64,000 nucleotides of DNA from a virus, in the IMG/VR virus record IMGVR_UViG_3300020455_000008, positions 20,946-84,945 of that record, one strand, 5' to 3'. A program made the position numbers and the translations under genes. Positions 16,484-24,921 of the stretch are shown here, piece by piece. Position 1 is the first letter of the stretch, and every line of letters begins with the position of its first letter. Under the pieces are notes generated by a model. That model was not told the origin of the DNA, did no database searches, and saw only the letters and a list, made by a program, of their open reading frames with translations.

Positions 16484-17866
16484 ATGAAAATTTATCTGAG
16501 TGGAGTAGTGAGGAAAGATCGCTTAGGTCTTTTGATTGAAGCTGGTATTCAAAACGTGGTTATTGACTACTCAGTAGCTAAGGGCTTCTCAGTTCAAGAG
16601 TTTGAGCAGATTGCCAATCACTTTGATAGCATAATGTTAGAATATGACCTCTCCAGTCAGTGGTCTAAGATCAAATATCTGTGGACCAGCTCAGACTTAC
16701 GTCATGCAAAAGATATTGAAAAGCATGGTTCACTAGAAGAAGCACAAACTTATCACATACAGAGAATCACTAAACGTGTAGCAGATTACTTTATCTTTGC
16801 TCAGTCTATTCAGCACGTAGTGGACGTGGTATGGACACCCCATTTACCTATTGAGTATGAGTTTGAACCTAACGAAAGTATTGAACAGCAAAAAATAGGG
16901 AGACTAAAAAAAGTTTTCAAAAACTTTTCTGACTATATTTACAACTGTTCTCACATAGGTATTCCCAATGATGTTGGGTTACAAGACGTTAAAGACGAAA
17001 TAAAGCCCCATATTGCTTCTCTAAAGTCGTTTGGGATAAAAACACATAGGTGGGGTAGGGCTGACAAAGAAACAGCTCTCACAGGCCTATTTTGGAGTTC
17101 GTCCTCTTCTAACTGGGTAAGTGGGTCAAAACATGGGGTCACTTTTGAGTACGTAGGAAATCTAAAGCTAACTACGTATCATGGGTCTAAGGGTTCGGGT
17201 AAACAGATTAGAACTAAGCTCAAATCAAAATGTGAAACAATTGGACTTGACCACAATCTCTTAATGAACGATGACCGTAAGACTGTAAATTTATGGAATC
17301 TACATCAATGGAAGCTTTTGTCTAAAGATGTAGATTTTGTTAGTGGGTACTGGTCGACGAGGGAGCGGGATGTGAAAGATAAACAGCTTAGTGTTATACA
17401 AAATAACTCAAATTCTCAGCTTGCAACTCAAGACCAAATTGGCTCATACTTACGGAATTGTAATTCATGCTACCTAAGCGCAACTTGCCCAGTATACGAG
17501 TCGGATTCGACTTGTAAGATAACGTCTACACCGAAGGTTGAGACACCTAATGACGTGCAGGCTCTACTCAATCAAGTGATTCAGATCCAAGGGGAGAGAG
17601 TTCTTTTTGCTTCTATGTCAGAGCGAATTCAGAACGCTGGAATCAACCCCGAAGTCTCCAAGGAAATGGAGACACTTACAAAACTAATGAAAGACGCTAA
17701 AGAGATCACCTCCGTTGGTGGGGGTGACGAAGTTACGATTCGAGCTAAGGGGTCGGGTGTCATATCGAGATTGTTTGGCGGATATGGGCGCAGTGGTGGT
17801 GGTTCAAAACCATCTACATCGGAGACTATAATAGATGTCTCCCCAATGGAGTCAAAGGATGACTAG
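16484..17866 (+). CDS. Conserved phage protein of unknown function, 460 aa, with Cys cluster
   Basis: No enzyme family recognised. The N-terminal 300 residues alternate strands and helices in a way compatible with an alpha/beta barrel (KIYLSGVVRKDRLGLLIEAG, VVIDYSVAKGF). Residues about 325-350 carry a tight Cys set (CNSCYLSATCPVY, then STCK) like a zinc or Fe-S site. A helical segment and a Gly/Ser-rich tail follow. I recall similar Cys regions at the ends of other phage proteins of unknown role. It has its own promoter and overlaps the reductase start. Confidence 0.65.
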   Translation: MKIYLSGVVRKDRLGLLIEAGIQNVVIDYSVAKGFSVQEFEQIANHFDSIMLEYDLSSQWSKIKYLWTSSDLRHAKDIEKHGSLEEAQTYHIQRITKRVADYFIFAQSIQHVVDVVWTPHLPIEYEFEPNESIEQQKIGRLKKVFKNFSDYIYNCSHIGIPNDVGLQDVKDEIKPHIASLKSFGIKTHRWGRADKETALTGLFWSSSSSNWVSGSKHGVTFEYVGNLKLTTYHGSKGSGKQIRTKLKSKCETIGLDHNLLMNDDRKTVNLWNLHQWKLLSKDVDFVSGYWSTRERDVKDKQLSVIQNNSNSQLATQDQIGSYLRNCNSCYLSATCPVYESDSTCKITSTPKVETPNDVQALLNQVIQIQGERVLFASMSERIQNAGINPEVSKEMETLTKLMKDAKEITSVGGGDEVTIRAKGSGVISRLFGGYGRSGGGSKPSTSETIIDVSPMESKDD

Positions 17867-20843
17867 AAAATACTTCAGAAACGATCTAGGAGAACTTGTT
17901 TATCTACGCTCATATGCACGTTGGCTTGAGTCTGAGCATAGACGAGAGACTTGGAATGAAACCGTCAGTCGTGTAATGAGTTTCTTGTTTAAGGATTCAC
18001 CCGTCCAGCAAGAAGAGATAGACCTCATCGAAGAAATGATTTTAGAGCAGCAAGTTATGCCTTCTATGCGTTCATTGTGGGCGAGTGGAGACTTTGCTTC
18101 TGTTGATAATACTGCAATCTATAACTGCTCATTCCTACCCATCGATAACCTAAGAGCCTTCTGTGAGTTAATATACATCCTAATGCAAGGTACAGGCGTA
18201 GGTTTTTCGGTAGAGGGTAAGTTTGTTAATAAGCTACCTACTGTAGCCCAAATAGATGATACGCAGGTCGCTTCCCATCAAGTGGGGGATAGTGCTACTG
18301 GTTGGGCAGACGCAGTTTTTTTCGTAGTTACTCATGCGTGGAAGGGCTACGGCTCTATTGAGCTAGACTACTCACTTGTTAGGCCAAGAGGTAGTCGCTT
18401 AGTTACCAAGGGTGGAAGAGCAAGTGGCCCAGAGCCATTGAAAGCTGCCATCGAGTTCTTGATTGAGACTATCTACTCTGCTGAGGGAAGACAGCTCACA
18501 ACCCTAGAAGTTTACGATATGTGTTGCTCTTTAGCAGAAGTAGTAGTCGTAGGGGGTGTTAGACGTTCAGCTATGATCTCGTTTAGCGATCCCGATGATG
18601 AGTCAATGCGTCACGCCAAAGATTGGAAACGAGGTAACTTCCCACTCAAACGATATATGAGTAATAACAGTGCGTACTTCCAAGAAAGGCCAAGCAAAGA
18701 GGTCTTCGATAGGGAGTGGACACAACTCGCAGAGTCGGGGAGTGGTGAACGAGGTCTATCTATAGACAACTGGCATAGATATGCCCCAAGACCACAGGGT
18801 GGCACTCGATCTAACCCCTGCGTGACAGGCGATACTAGAGTTATGACAGAGGATGGCTTTATTCAGATAAAAGACTTCCTTAATGACCCTAAGACTTTAG
18901 TGATCGATTCTCGATTTGGTACTGAGAAGCAGGGTTATACTAGTGATAAAGGCGCTTTCATCACGGGTGAAAAGCAAGTGTTTAAATTAACTACAAAGCA
19001 AGGTTACGAAGTTAAGCTAACGGCAGATCACCGAGTTATGACCTCTAAGGGTTGGGTAGAAGCAAAAGATCTTGAGCTAGGTGATAAAATTCACATATGT
19101 AATAATGGCGGGATGTTTGGGTCTGAGGGCAATGAGGAGATAGGTGCTATTGCGGGGTGGTATGCAGGTGATGGAACTATTGCTGATGGAAGCCCAAGGT
19201 TATACTTCTACCACGAAGATAGAACTCTTACTTCTTACTTCAAGAGCTGCATAGAGAGCGTTGTGGGGCACGAGGTTAATATCTCTGAATATCTTCCTAC
19301 CAAGCGAGAGCACATAGAATCGGCTTCTTTGAGAGACTACTTGCCTACTGATGACCGAACTAAAGTTCCAGAGATAATTTGGAGAGGAACAGAAAAATGC
19401 CAAAAGTCTTATCTGTCGGCTCTGTTCTCAGCAGATGGCTGTGTGCTAGGCGACTTGAAAAAGGGCGCTTCCATTCGACTGCACTCAACTAAAATTGGTC
19501 ATCTGAAGGACGTGCAGCAAATATTATTAAACTTTAATGTTTATTCAAAGATATACACAGGTCGAATGAAAGAGGGCTTTAGGATAATGCCCGATGGTAA
19601 GGGGGGGTTGAAGAACTATTACTGTAAGGAATCAGCAGAGCTGATGATCTCTTGTAAAAGTTTGGTCACATTTTCACAAAGGATTGGGTTTATGCGACAG
19701 GATAAGCAAGAAGCCCTTAACTCGATTATTGACTCTTACAAGAGAAGACCTAATGCAGATAAGTTTGTCGCAGACTTTACGGGGCTTGAGCCTTTGGGGG
19801 TAGAGACTGTGTATGATTTGACTGAAGAGACTACACATTCCTTTATTGCAAATGGATTAGTCGTCCATAACTGCCATGAAATTGGTTTAAGATTTAGAGA
19901 ATCAAATGACCCTTGGTCGGGCGAAGGTGGGGGCGGTCAGTTCTGCAATCTCAGTGCTGTAGTTGTTCGCCCTGAAGACACATTAGATACACTAAAGCTA
20001 AAGGTGAGACTTGCTACGATCATTGGTTGTACTCAAGCTCAATTTACTAATTTTCCATATTTGCGCCCCGCCTGGAGAGAGCTATGTGAAGAGGATAGAT
20101 TAATTGGTGTGGACCTAACTGGTCAATGTGACCATCCAACTCTGTTAGATAATGTAGAAAACCTATCCATATTAAACGATGTGGCAATCTCTACAGCTAG
20201 TGAACTTTCTGAAATGTTGGGTATTAATATGCCAGCAGCAGTAACTTGCGGTAAACCAAGTGGCAACACCTCCCAAATGGTGGATTGTGCAAGTGGTTTC
20301 CATCCTCGTTACAGTGATTATTATTTTAGGCACGTTCGAGTTAGTGCAGATGATCCACTCTCAGCATTATTGAAGTCTGAAGGTGTACCTATGTTTCCTG
20401 AAGTAGGTCAAGAGAATCTTGATGAAAAAGATGTTAAAACATGGGTAGCACGTTTCCCCGTTAAGTCACCTAGTGGTTCGATGACTCGTAACGATGAGAG
20501 TTCATTTGATCAAATGGAGCGTTATCTGACAATAATGAAGGGTTGGTGTAGGGATCGAGGTCACAATCAATCAGCTACCATTTATGTAAAAGAGGACGAC
20601 TGGGGTAAGGTGGGTGAATGGGTTTGGGATAACTTTGACGACATCGTTGGGCTATCATTCCTACCTTACGATGGCGGTAACTATAAATTAGCGCCCTACG
20701 AAGAGATCTCTCAAGATGAATATGAGGACTGCATATTAGACTTCCCAAATATTGATTTCCAAAAGCTTTCTGAATTTGAAGATTTTGATCAAGGACAAGG
20801 TTCTACTGAGTTAGCTTGCACAGGTGGAACGTGTGAACTATAG
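17859..20843 (+). CDS. nrdJ: Class II (B12-dependent) ribonucleotide reductase interrupted by an intein
   Basis: 994 residues from the ATG at 17859 (GGAG seven bases upstream); an ATG at 17835 would add eight residues. Without the 351-residue intein the enzyme is about 643 residues. Extein signatures: YNCSFLPIDNLRAF, GTGVGFSVEG, a SNP/CHEIGLRF site formed after splicing, VTCGKPSGNTSQ, and the C-terminal redox pair in ACTGGTCEL. It reduces ribonucleotides for DNA synthesis using adenosylcobalamin and no oxygen. The intein sits exactly before the active-site Cys of the NPCxE motif, so unspliced protein must be inactive. Confidence 0.9.
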   Translation: MTRKYFRNDLGELVYLRSYARWLESEHRRETWNETVSRVMSFLFKDSPVQQEEIDLIEEMILEQQVMPSMRSLWASGDFASVDNTAIYNCSFLPIDNLRAFCELIYILMQGTGVGFSVEGKFVNKLPTVAQIDDTQVASHQVGDSATGWADAVFFVVTHAWKGYGSIELDYSLVRPRGSRLVTKGGRASGPEPLKAAIEFLIETIYSAEGRQLTTLEVYDMCCSLAEVVVVGGVRRSAMISFSDPDDESMRHAKDWKRGNFPLKRYMSNNSAYFQERPSKEVFDREWTQLAESGSGERGLSIDNWHRYAPRPQGGTRSNPCVTGDTRVMTEDGFIQIKDFLNDPKTLVIDSRFGTEKQGYTSDKGAFITGEKQVFKLTTKQGYEVKLTADHRVMTSKGWVEAKDLELGDKIHICNNGGMFGSEGNEEIGAIAGWYAGDGTIADGSPRLYFYHEDRTLTSYFKSCIESVVGHEVNISEYLPTKREHIESASLRDYLPTDDRTKVPEIIWRGTEKCQKSYLSALFSADGCVLGDLKKGASIRLHSTKIGHLKDVQQILLNFNVYSKIYTGRMKEGFRIMPDGKGGLKNYYCKESAELMISCKSLVTFSQRIGFMRQDKQEALNSIIDSYKRRPNADKFVADFTGLEPLGVETVYDLTEETTHSFIANGLVVHNCHEIGLRFRESNDPWSGEGGGGQFCNLSAVVVRPEDTLDTLKLKVRLATIIGCTQAQFTNFPYLRPAWRELCEEDRLIGVDLTGQCDHPTLLDNVENLSILNDVAISTASELSEMLGINMPAAVTCGKPSGNTSQMVDCASGFHPRYSDYYFRHVRVSADDPLSALLKSEGVPMFPEVGQENLDEKDVKTWVARFPVKSPSGSMTRNDESSFDQMERYLTIMKGWCRDRGHNQSATIYVKEDDWGKVGEWVWDNFDDIVGLSFLPYDGGNYKLAPYEEISQDEYEDCILDFPNIDFQKLSEFEDFDQGQGSTELACTGGTCEL
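18819..19871 (+). other. Intein with LAGLIDADG homing endonuclease domain
   Basis: 351 residues inside the reductase. It begins Cys1 with the block A pattern CVTGDTRVMTEDG, contains a block-B-like KLTADHRVMTSKGW, and ends SFIANGLVVHN followed by Cys as the first C-extein residue. The penultimate His and final Asn needed for splicing are present. The endonuclease domain shows two LAGLIDADG-type helices, IAGWYAGDG and LSALFSADG, each with its acidic residue, so it may still be able to home. Confidence 0.9.
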
Positions 20844-20899
20844 AAACTGTAAGAAATCTCAGTTATTATGCAACGTCAATATATTTTTGAGGTTGTGTA

Positions 20900-22321
20900 A
20901 TGAAATGGTTAAAAAAGAGACAGGCGGCTGAAGCACTAGGTATACCACCAAGACGTGTGAGGACTTTGGCAGACAAGGGAGCACTGCCTGTTCGATACGA
21001 AGGTCACCATAAATACTATGGTATTATTGATTCTAATGAAGATGTTGAAGAGATAGAAACTAAAGCTAAAGCAGAGTTTTTTGAAAAACCTTCAGACAAG
21101 TACATATTCGATACTTCCAGTGATACATACTTGTTTTTTGGTCTACCCGATCAGCCACCCGTTGTTCGTGTGAGTCGAGAAAGGGTAGACTCACTGATTA
21201 GAGATTATTCTAATGAAACTGGTGGCGCTACTATAAACCAACTTGCGGGAAAATATGAGCTTTCAAGAGCTACAATAAAGTCTATAATTTCTTGGCTTGG
21301 TAAAACGCACGACTCTGCACCGTTTTCTGACGAGACTTTAGCTATGACAGAAGAAGATGAGTTAGCAACATCTGTCCTAAAGGCTAAAGAGCAACGTGTA
21401 CTTGTGAAAGCGCAAAAAAAACGGTTACGAAGACATGAAGCAGTATTAGATAATGAAGATTGGATTCGCCATTTTCTCAAAGATTTGATGAATACTATAC
21501 CTGAACACAAAGCTGCTAAACCTAAGAAAAAGAAAAGATCATCTAGTAACCCATACATAGCTGTTTTGGGTTTAACAGATCTACATATAGGTAAGAGAGG
21601 GATTGATGGTTTCAACTCTCAAGTGGCCGCAGATAGAGCGATTAGAACTGTAACCGAAGCTGCGAAGTCTGCGAACTCTATGTGGGGCACTCCCGAGTAC
21701 TTTGTGATAACGTGTGGTAGTGATATGTTGCACGTAGATAACTACCAGGGAACTACCCAAAAAGGTACACCAATGGACACCGACATAGACGCTGTAGATA
21801 TGATGTCTATCGCATATCGAACAATGGAGTATCTAGTGTTGCACTTACAGAGCTACGCACCCGTAAAAGTTGTGGCTATGACAGGTAACCACGACCGTAT
21901 GTTAAGCGCATTGCTAGGCATGATGATTGACGCTAGATTCCATGATGATGATAGTATTGAAGTTTTAGACGGTAGTCGTGGAAGTGCATATATTCGGTAT
22001 GGCGACTCGCTTCTCGGTTTCAATCATGGTGACTCTATCAAGCCCCATAATCTACCTAGTGTAATGTCTGCTGAACGCCCAAAGGACTGGGGGGAGTGTG
22101 ATGGTAACTGGGAATGGTTCTGTGGGCATTTACACTCATTAGTCTTAAGAGTTAGTGAGTATAATGGTTGTCGAGTGTGGACAATGCCCGCACTCAGTGG
22201 TACTGATAGATGGCATAAGTTAAACGGTTACTCCTTCAATAGAAAACAACTAGCTATGTTTAGAGTAGAACCTAAAAATGGTGTGACCGCTATAGAATTA
22301 ATTGAAGGTACTGATGAGTAA
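20900..22321 (+). CDS. Metallophosphoesterase with N-terminal helix-turn-helix regions
   Basis: 473 residues. The C-terminal half is a calcineurin-like phosphoesterase: GLTDLHIGK (DxH), CGSDMLH, MTGNHDR (GNHD), FNHGD and CGHLH supply the usual dinuclear metal ligands. The N-terminus has a MerR-like helix-turn-helix (KKRQAAEALGIPPRRVRTLA), a second one near 110-140 (INQLAGKYELSRATIKSIIS), and a basic linker KPKKKKRSSS. It may be a DNA-directed nuclease or phosphatase; SbcD-like repair and nucleotide hydrolysis are both possible. It overlaps thyX by eight bases. Confidence 0.8.
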   Translation: MKWLKKRQAAEALGIPPRRVRTLADKGALPVRYEGHHKYYGIIDSNEDVEEIETKAKAEFFEKPSDKYIFDTSSDTYLFFGLPDQPPVVRVSRERVDSLIRDYSNETGGATINQLAGKYELSRATIKSIISWLGKTHDSAPFSDETLAMTEEDELATSVLKAKEQRVLVKAQKKRLRRHEAVLDNEDWIRHFLKDLMNTIPEHKAAKPKKKKRSSSNPYIAVLGLTDLHIGKRGIDGFNSQVAADRAIRTVTEAAKSANSMWGTPEYFVITCGSDMLHVDNYQGTTQKGTPMDTDIDAVDMMSIAYRTMEYLVLHLQSYAPVKVVAMTGNHDRMLSALLGMMIDARFHDDDSIEVLDGSRGSAYIRYGDSLLGFNHGDSIKPHNLPSVMSAERPKDWGECDGNWEWFCGHLHSLVLRVSEYNGCRVWTMPALSGTDRWHKLNGYSFNRKQLAMFRVEPKNGVTAIELIEGTDE

Positions 22322-22958
22322 TATTGAAGTTTTAGATAAAGGTTTTGTAAAACTAATAGATGTGATGGGTTCGGATAAAAGCGTAGTCAACTCAGCTAGG
22401 ATAAGCTTTGCAAAACAAGTAGAAGATATTGGTGCTAGGGATGAAAAACTCATTCGTTACCTATGGGAGCATAAGCACACTAGCCCCTTTCGTCATGCTA
22501 CATTACAATTTCATATTAAAGCGCCGCTCTTTGTATTACGTCAGTGGATGAAACACCAAGTGGGCTGCGCATGGAATGAAGTGAGTGGGAGGTATGTCGA
22601 GTTCAATAGTGAATTCTATCTGCCTAATAATTGGCGTGAGCAACATGAGTCAAATAAACAGGGTTCAAAAGGATCTGTTGATGATCAAGAAAAAGCTGGG
22701 CTTACCTATGTTGACTCTATGCATTTCTCTATCAATCGTTACTTAGAGCTTTTAGATCTAGGAGTGTGTAAAGAGCAAGCGAGGATGGTGCTGCCGCTAT
22801 CGTTGTATACGGAGTGTTATTGGACCGCAAGTTTACAAGCAGTTATGCATTTCCTTGAGCTACGAGAGGACTCCCACTCACAGTGGGAGATACAGCAATA
22901 CGCTAATGCAGTACGCTCTTTAAGTTCCTCTCATTTTCCAATAACTCTATCTCTGTAA
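22314..22958 (+). CDS. thyX: FAD-dependent thymidylate synthase ThyX
   Basis: 214 residues from the ATG at 22314 (GAAGG upstream). SVVNSARISF, the HTSPFRHATLQFHIKAP segment, and the ThyX signature region RQWMKHQVGCAWNEVSGRY identify the family; LPLSLYTECYWTASLQA and HFLELR follow. The classical RHR triplet of the signature reads KHQ here, a variation I associate with some phage enzymes. It makes dTMP from dUMP and, with the upstream reductase, feeds phage DNA synthesis. Confidence 0.88.
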   Translation: MSNIEVLDKGFVKLIDVMGSDKSVVNSARISFAKQVEDIGARDEKLIRYLWEHKHTSPFRHATLQFHIKAPLFVLRQWMKHQVGCAWNEVSGRYVEFNSEFYLPNNWREQHESNKQGSKGSVDDQEKAGLTYVDSMHFSINRYLELLDLGVCKEQARMVLPLSLYTECYWTASLQAVMHFLELREDSHSQWEIQQYANAVRSLSSSHFPITLSL

Positions 22959-22962
22959 TCTG

Positions 22963-22986
22963 ATAAAATCTCTCGTAACATTTTAT
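22963..22986 (+). promoter_or_regulatory. ATAAAATCT/ATTTTAT palindrome overlapping an extended -10
   Basis: ATAAAAT (22963-22969) and ATTTTAT (22980-22986) form a 24-base dyad with CTCTCG after the left arm. Arm sequence and total length equal those of the dyad at 16405-16428. TGATAAAAT (22961-22969) also reads as an extended -10 element, 13 bases before the ribosome site of phoH. A repressor site over a promoter is the simplest reading. Confidence 0.5.
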
Positions 22987-22998
22987 GAGGGAGATTCT

Positions 22999-23874
22999 AT
23001 GTTTGATCTTGCACAACTAATTGTTGAACCTACAGAGATTGACCAATTTTATAGAACGGGAGTGATTGAGAATACAGAAGCCAATGAGTTACCTAACTAC
23101 TTTTTTTGTCTTCGTACAGAAGATGGTAAACAGAGTGCGTTAGGATACTACAATGATGAGACTAGTTATTTAGAATTATTGAAGACAAAAGAGCTTCAGT
23201 ATCAGGGTTTTAAACCAAGGGATGGAGCGCAATCTTGTCTATTTTGGGCATTGAAAAGGAATGATTTGATCGTAGGTCTTGGTAGTGCGGGTACGGGTAA
23301 AACGACAGTAGCCCTTGCATATGCATTAAATGAGTTACATCGTAATGCTAAGGACATTGTTTTGTGTAAGCCTACCACTTTTGTGGGGATGAAAAGCAAT
23401 GCGATAGGTGCAATCCCAGGCGATCATAGAGAAAAGCTTGAGGGCTACATGGACAGTTATTTTACTGCTATGAAAAAGATTATGGGGGAGACATTCGAAC
23501 ATCACCTCTACCAGCTTGAAGAAGAGGGTAGGATTCTGTTTAAGCCATTCGAGTTGCTGAGAGGGCAGCACTTTGAGAATAGTGTCGTCATTATCGATGA
23601 AGCACAGAATACGACACCACATGAGTTATTAACAGCTATCTCAAGGGTAGGTGCGCATAGTACACTAATCATTCTTGGTGATCCTGATCAGATTGACTCG
23701 GGCTTAGGTCGTGAAGAAACTGGTCTATGGAAACTCATTCATAGTGACTCATTTGGTGAGTGTCCTTTTGCAGTCGGTATTAAGCTAACAGCGCAGTATC
23801 GCAGTGCAATGGCTCAATTAGCACAAGAGGTTATTGAAGAGTTAAGGGCTGAAAAAGAAGAGAATGAAAAATAA
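22999..23874 (+). CDS. phoH: PhoH-like ATPase
   Basis: 291 residues, GAGGGAG ribosome site. Walker A is GSAGTGKT near residue 97, followed by CKPTTFVGMKS, Walker B VVIIDEAQNTT near residue 200, and ILGDPDQIDSG, all typical of the PhoH/PhoH2 ATP-binding domain. An N-terminal extension of about 75 residues has no recognised domain. PhoH-type genes are common in phages of aquatic bacteria; helicase- or RNA-linked roles are proposed but unproven. It is the last gene of the nucleotide-metabolism cluster. Confidence 0.88.
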   Translation: MFDLAQLIVEPTEIDQFYRTGVIENTEANELPNYFFCLRTEDGKQSALGYYNDETSYLELLKTKELQYQGFKPRDGAQSCLFWALKRNDLIVGLGSAGTGKTTVALAYALNELHRNAKDIVLCKPTTFVGMKSNAIGAIPGDHREKLEGYMDSYFTAMKKIMGETFEHHLYQLEEEGRILFKPFELLRGQHFENSVVIIDEAQNTTPHELLTAISRVGAHSTLIILGDPDQIDSGLGREETGLWKLIHSDSFGECPFAVGIKLTAQYRSAMAQLAQEVIEELRAEKEENEK

Positions 23875-23883
23875 ATTAAAAAT

Positions 23884-23917
23884 AGTTATTGAAAACTCTT
23901 TTTAGATGGGGTATCTC
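23884..23917 (+). promoter_or_regulatory. Promoter built on the TTGAAAACT element
   Basis: AGTTATTGAAAACT gives a TTGAAA -35 (23889-23894). A 17-base spacer containing TTTTTAG and GGGG leads to TATCTC (23912-23917) as -10. It lies about 65 bases ahead of the 75-aa gene and is the best-spaced copy of the dispersed element. The minus-strand promoter at 40779-40807 shares the GGGGTAT end. Confidence 0.55.
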
Positions 23918-23950
23918 TTGTAAGTCAACAGCGACAATCACTAACGATAA

Positions 23951-23962
23951 GACCTACGGGTC
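23951..23962 (+). other. GACC-TACG-GGTC hairpin in a leader
   Basis: A perfect four-pair stem with a TACG (UNCG-type) tetraloop, 18 bases ahead of the 75-aa gene and followed by CAAGAAAGAGAA. An equivalent hairpin precedes the next gene at 24215. Confidence 0.45.
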
Positions 23963-23980
23963 AAGAAAGAGAACAAAAGA

Positions 23981-24208
23981 ATGATTGAGGTTTACCCAAC
24001 TTTACAAGCCGTTATCTTTAACGGAAAAAACGGACTAAACAATAAACTTGTTTATAACTATATTGTTCGCAATGAAGAGAAAAAGCTTACTTTTACTGAA
24101 ATTTGTTCTGCTGTTTCTTCTGAATACTCAGGAGGTCGCAAAAAACTAACTCCTTTTAAAGTAGCACTTGCTATTCGTGCCCTACGCCAAGCGGGCCTAG
24201 TTACATAA
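23981..24208 (+). CDS. Small protein with a winged-helix-like pattern, 75 aa
   Basis: A helical region with TFTEICSAVSSEYSG followed by TPFKVALAIRALRQAGLV resembles a small winged-helix or helix-turn-helix unit. Its ribosome site is weak (AAGAAAGAGAA), and a UNCG hairpin lies just upstream. First gene of a unit with its own promoter, so perhaps an early regulator. Confidence 0.6.
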   Translation: MIEVYPTLQAVIFNGKNGLNNKLVYNYIVRNEEKKLTFTEICSAVSSEYSGGRKKLTPFKVALAIRALRQAGLVT

Positions 24209-24214
24209 AGAAAC

Positions 24215-24226
24215 AACCTACGGGTT
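24215..24226 (+). other. AACC-TACG-GGTT hairpin in an intergenic gap
   Basis: Same four-pair stem with TACG loop as at 23951, followed by the same AAGAAAGAGAA tract and then the 79-aa gene. Duplication of hairpin plus downstream tract suggests a shared control element of translation or mRNA stability. Confidence 0.45.
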
Positions 24227-24243
24227 AAGAAAGAGAAAATAAG

Positions 24244-24483
24244 ATGAAAAATACAAATTTACTAAAACAATATTATGCCGCAATGAAAATACTTGAAAAA
24301 GTAGGTGATGAAGAAACTCGTCAAGCCGTTGAACCGCTTCTACATTTATTGATTCAAAACGATAGTAAGCTAAAAAGGGTTCAAGGTCAGCTCAGAGACC
24401 TAATGGCTGCGGCTGGTATGTTTGAACATGAGGGTATGAAGTGTGACCTTATGGTCAGAGGATGGGAAAAGAAAGACAACTAA
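24244..24483 (+). CDS. Hypothetical helical protein, 79 aa
   Basis: Almost entirely helical (LLKQYYAAMKILEKVGDEETR, then LLHLLIQNDSKLKRVQGQLRDL), a likely coiled coil or helical bundle. No family recognised. It is preceded by the TACG hairpin and an AAGAAAGAG tract. Confidence 0.6.
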   Translation: MKNTNLLKQYYAAMKILEKVGDEETRQAVEPLLHLLIQNDSKLKRVQGQLRDLMAAAGMFEHEGMKCDLMVRGWEKKDN

Positions 24484-24527
24484 GACAAGAACCCGTAAGA
24501 CAATAAAACAAATAGAAAGACACAACA

Positions 24528-24899
24528 ATGAATAACAAACAACTGACACCCAACTTGATTCCTTTATTACAGAAAAACTTAGGCGAAAACTTAGGAGGAG
24601 TAGGGTTTAGCCGTAAACGTAAATATAACCCTTTGGGTACGTATTCTAACGAGTCTAAATCATCTAACGAGTCTCTTATGGGTAGGCACTTCTCGTTCAT
24701 AATAATAGCGGTAGACGCAGACAATAACTGTGTTTGGCTAGAAGGCCGAAGCAGTGAAAGTTCAAATACTCACAATAACCGTTATCATGGCAGTGTTTGC
24801 GTAGAGCTAGATGGTTGTATGTCGAGAAGAGATATAGCTCAAAGAGGTGCAGATCAATCCCCCGACTTTTACAAAGATGAAGTTGCTGGGTCATATTGA
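24528..24899 (+). CDS. Hypothetical protein, 123 aa
   Basis: An N-terminal polar region (NLGGVGFSRKRKYNPLG, then SNESKSSNES) is followed by a short beta-rich domain (RHFSFIIIAVDADNNCVWLE). No strong ribosome site is seen. It ends just before the ribosome site of the nuclease-like gene. No family recognised. Confidence 0.55.
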   Translation: MNNKQLTPNLIPLLQKNLGENLGGVGFSRKRKYNPLGTYSNESKSSNESLMGRHFSFIIIAVDADNNCVWLEGRSSESSNTHNNRYHGSVCVELDGCMSRRDIAQRGADQSPDFYKDEVAGSY

Positions 24900-24921
24900 A
24901 AGTGTTGGTAAGGTAATGACA

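Noticed and set aside
16912-16925. AGTTTTCAAAAACT inside the 460-aa gene as a regulatory site
   Set aside because: It is a perfect copy of the dispersed dyad but lies well within coding sequence (KVFKNF), so I count it only as supporting evidence.
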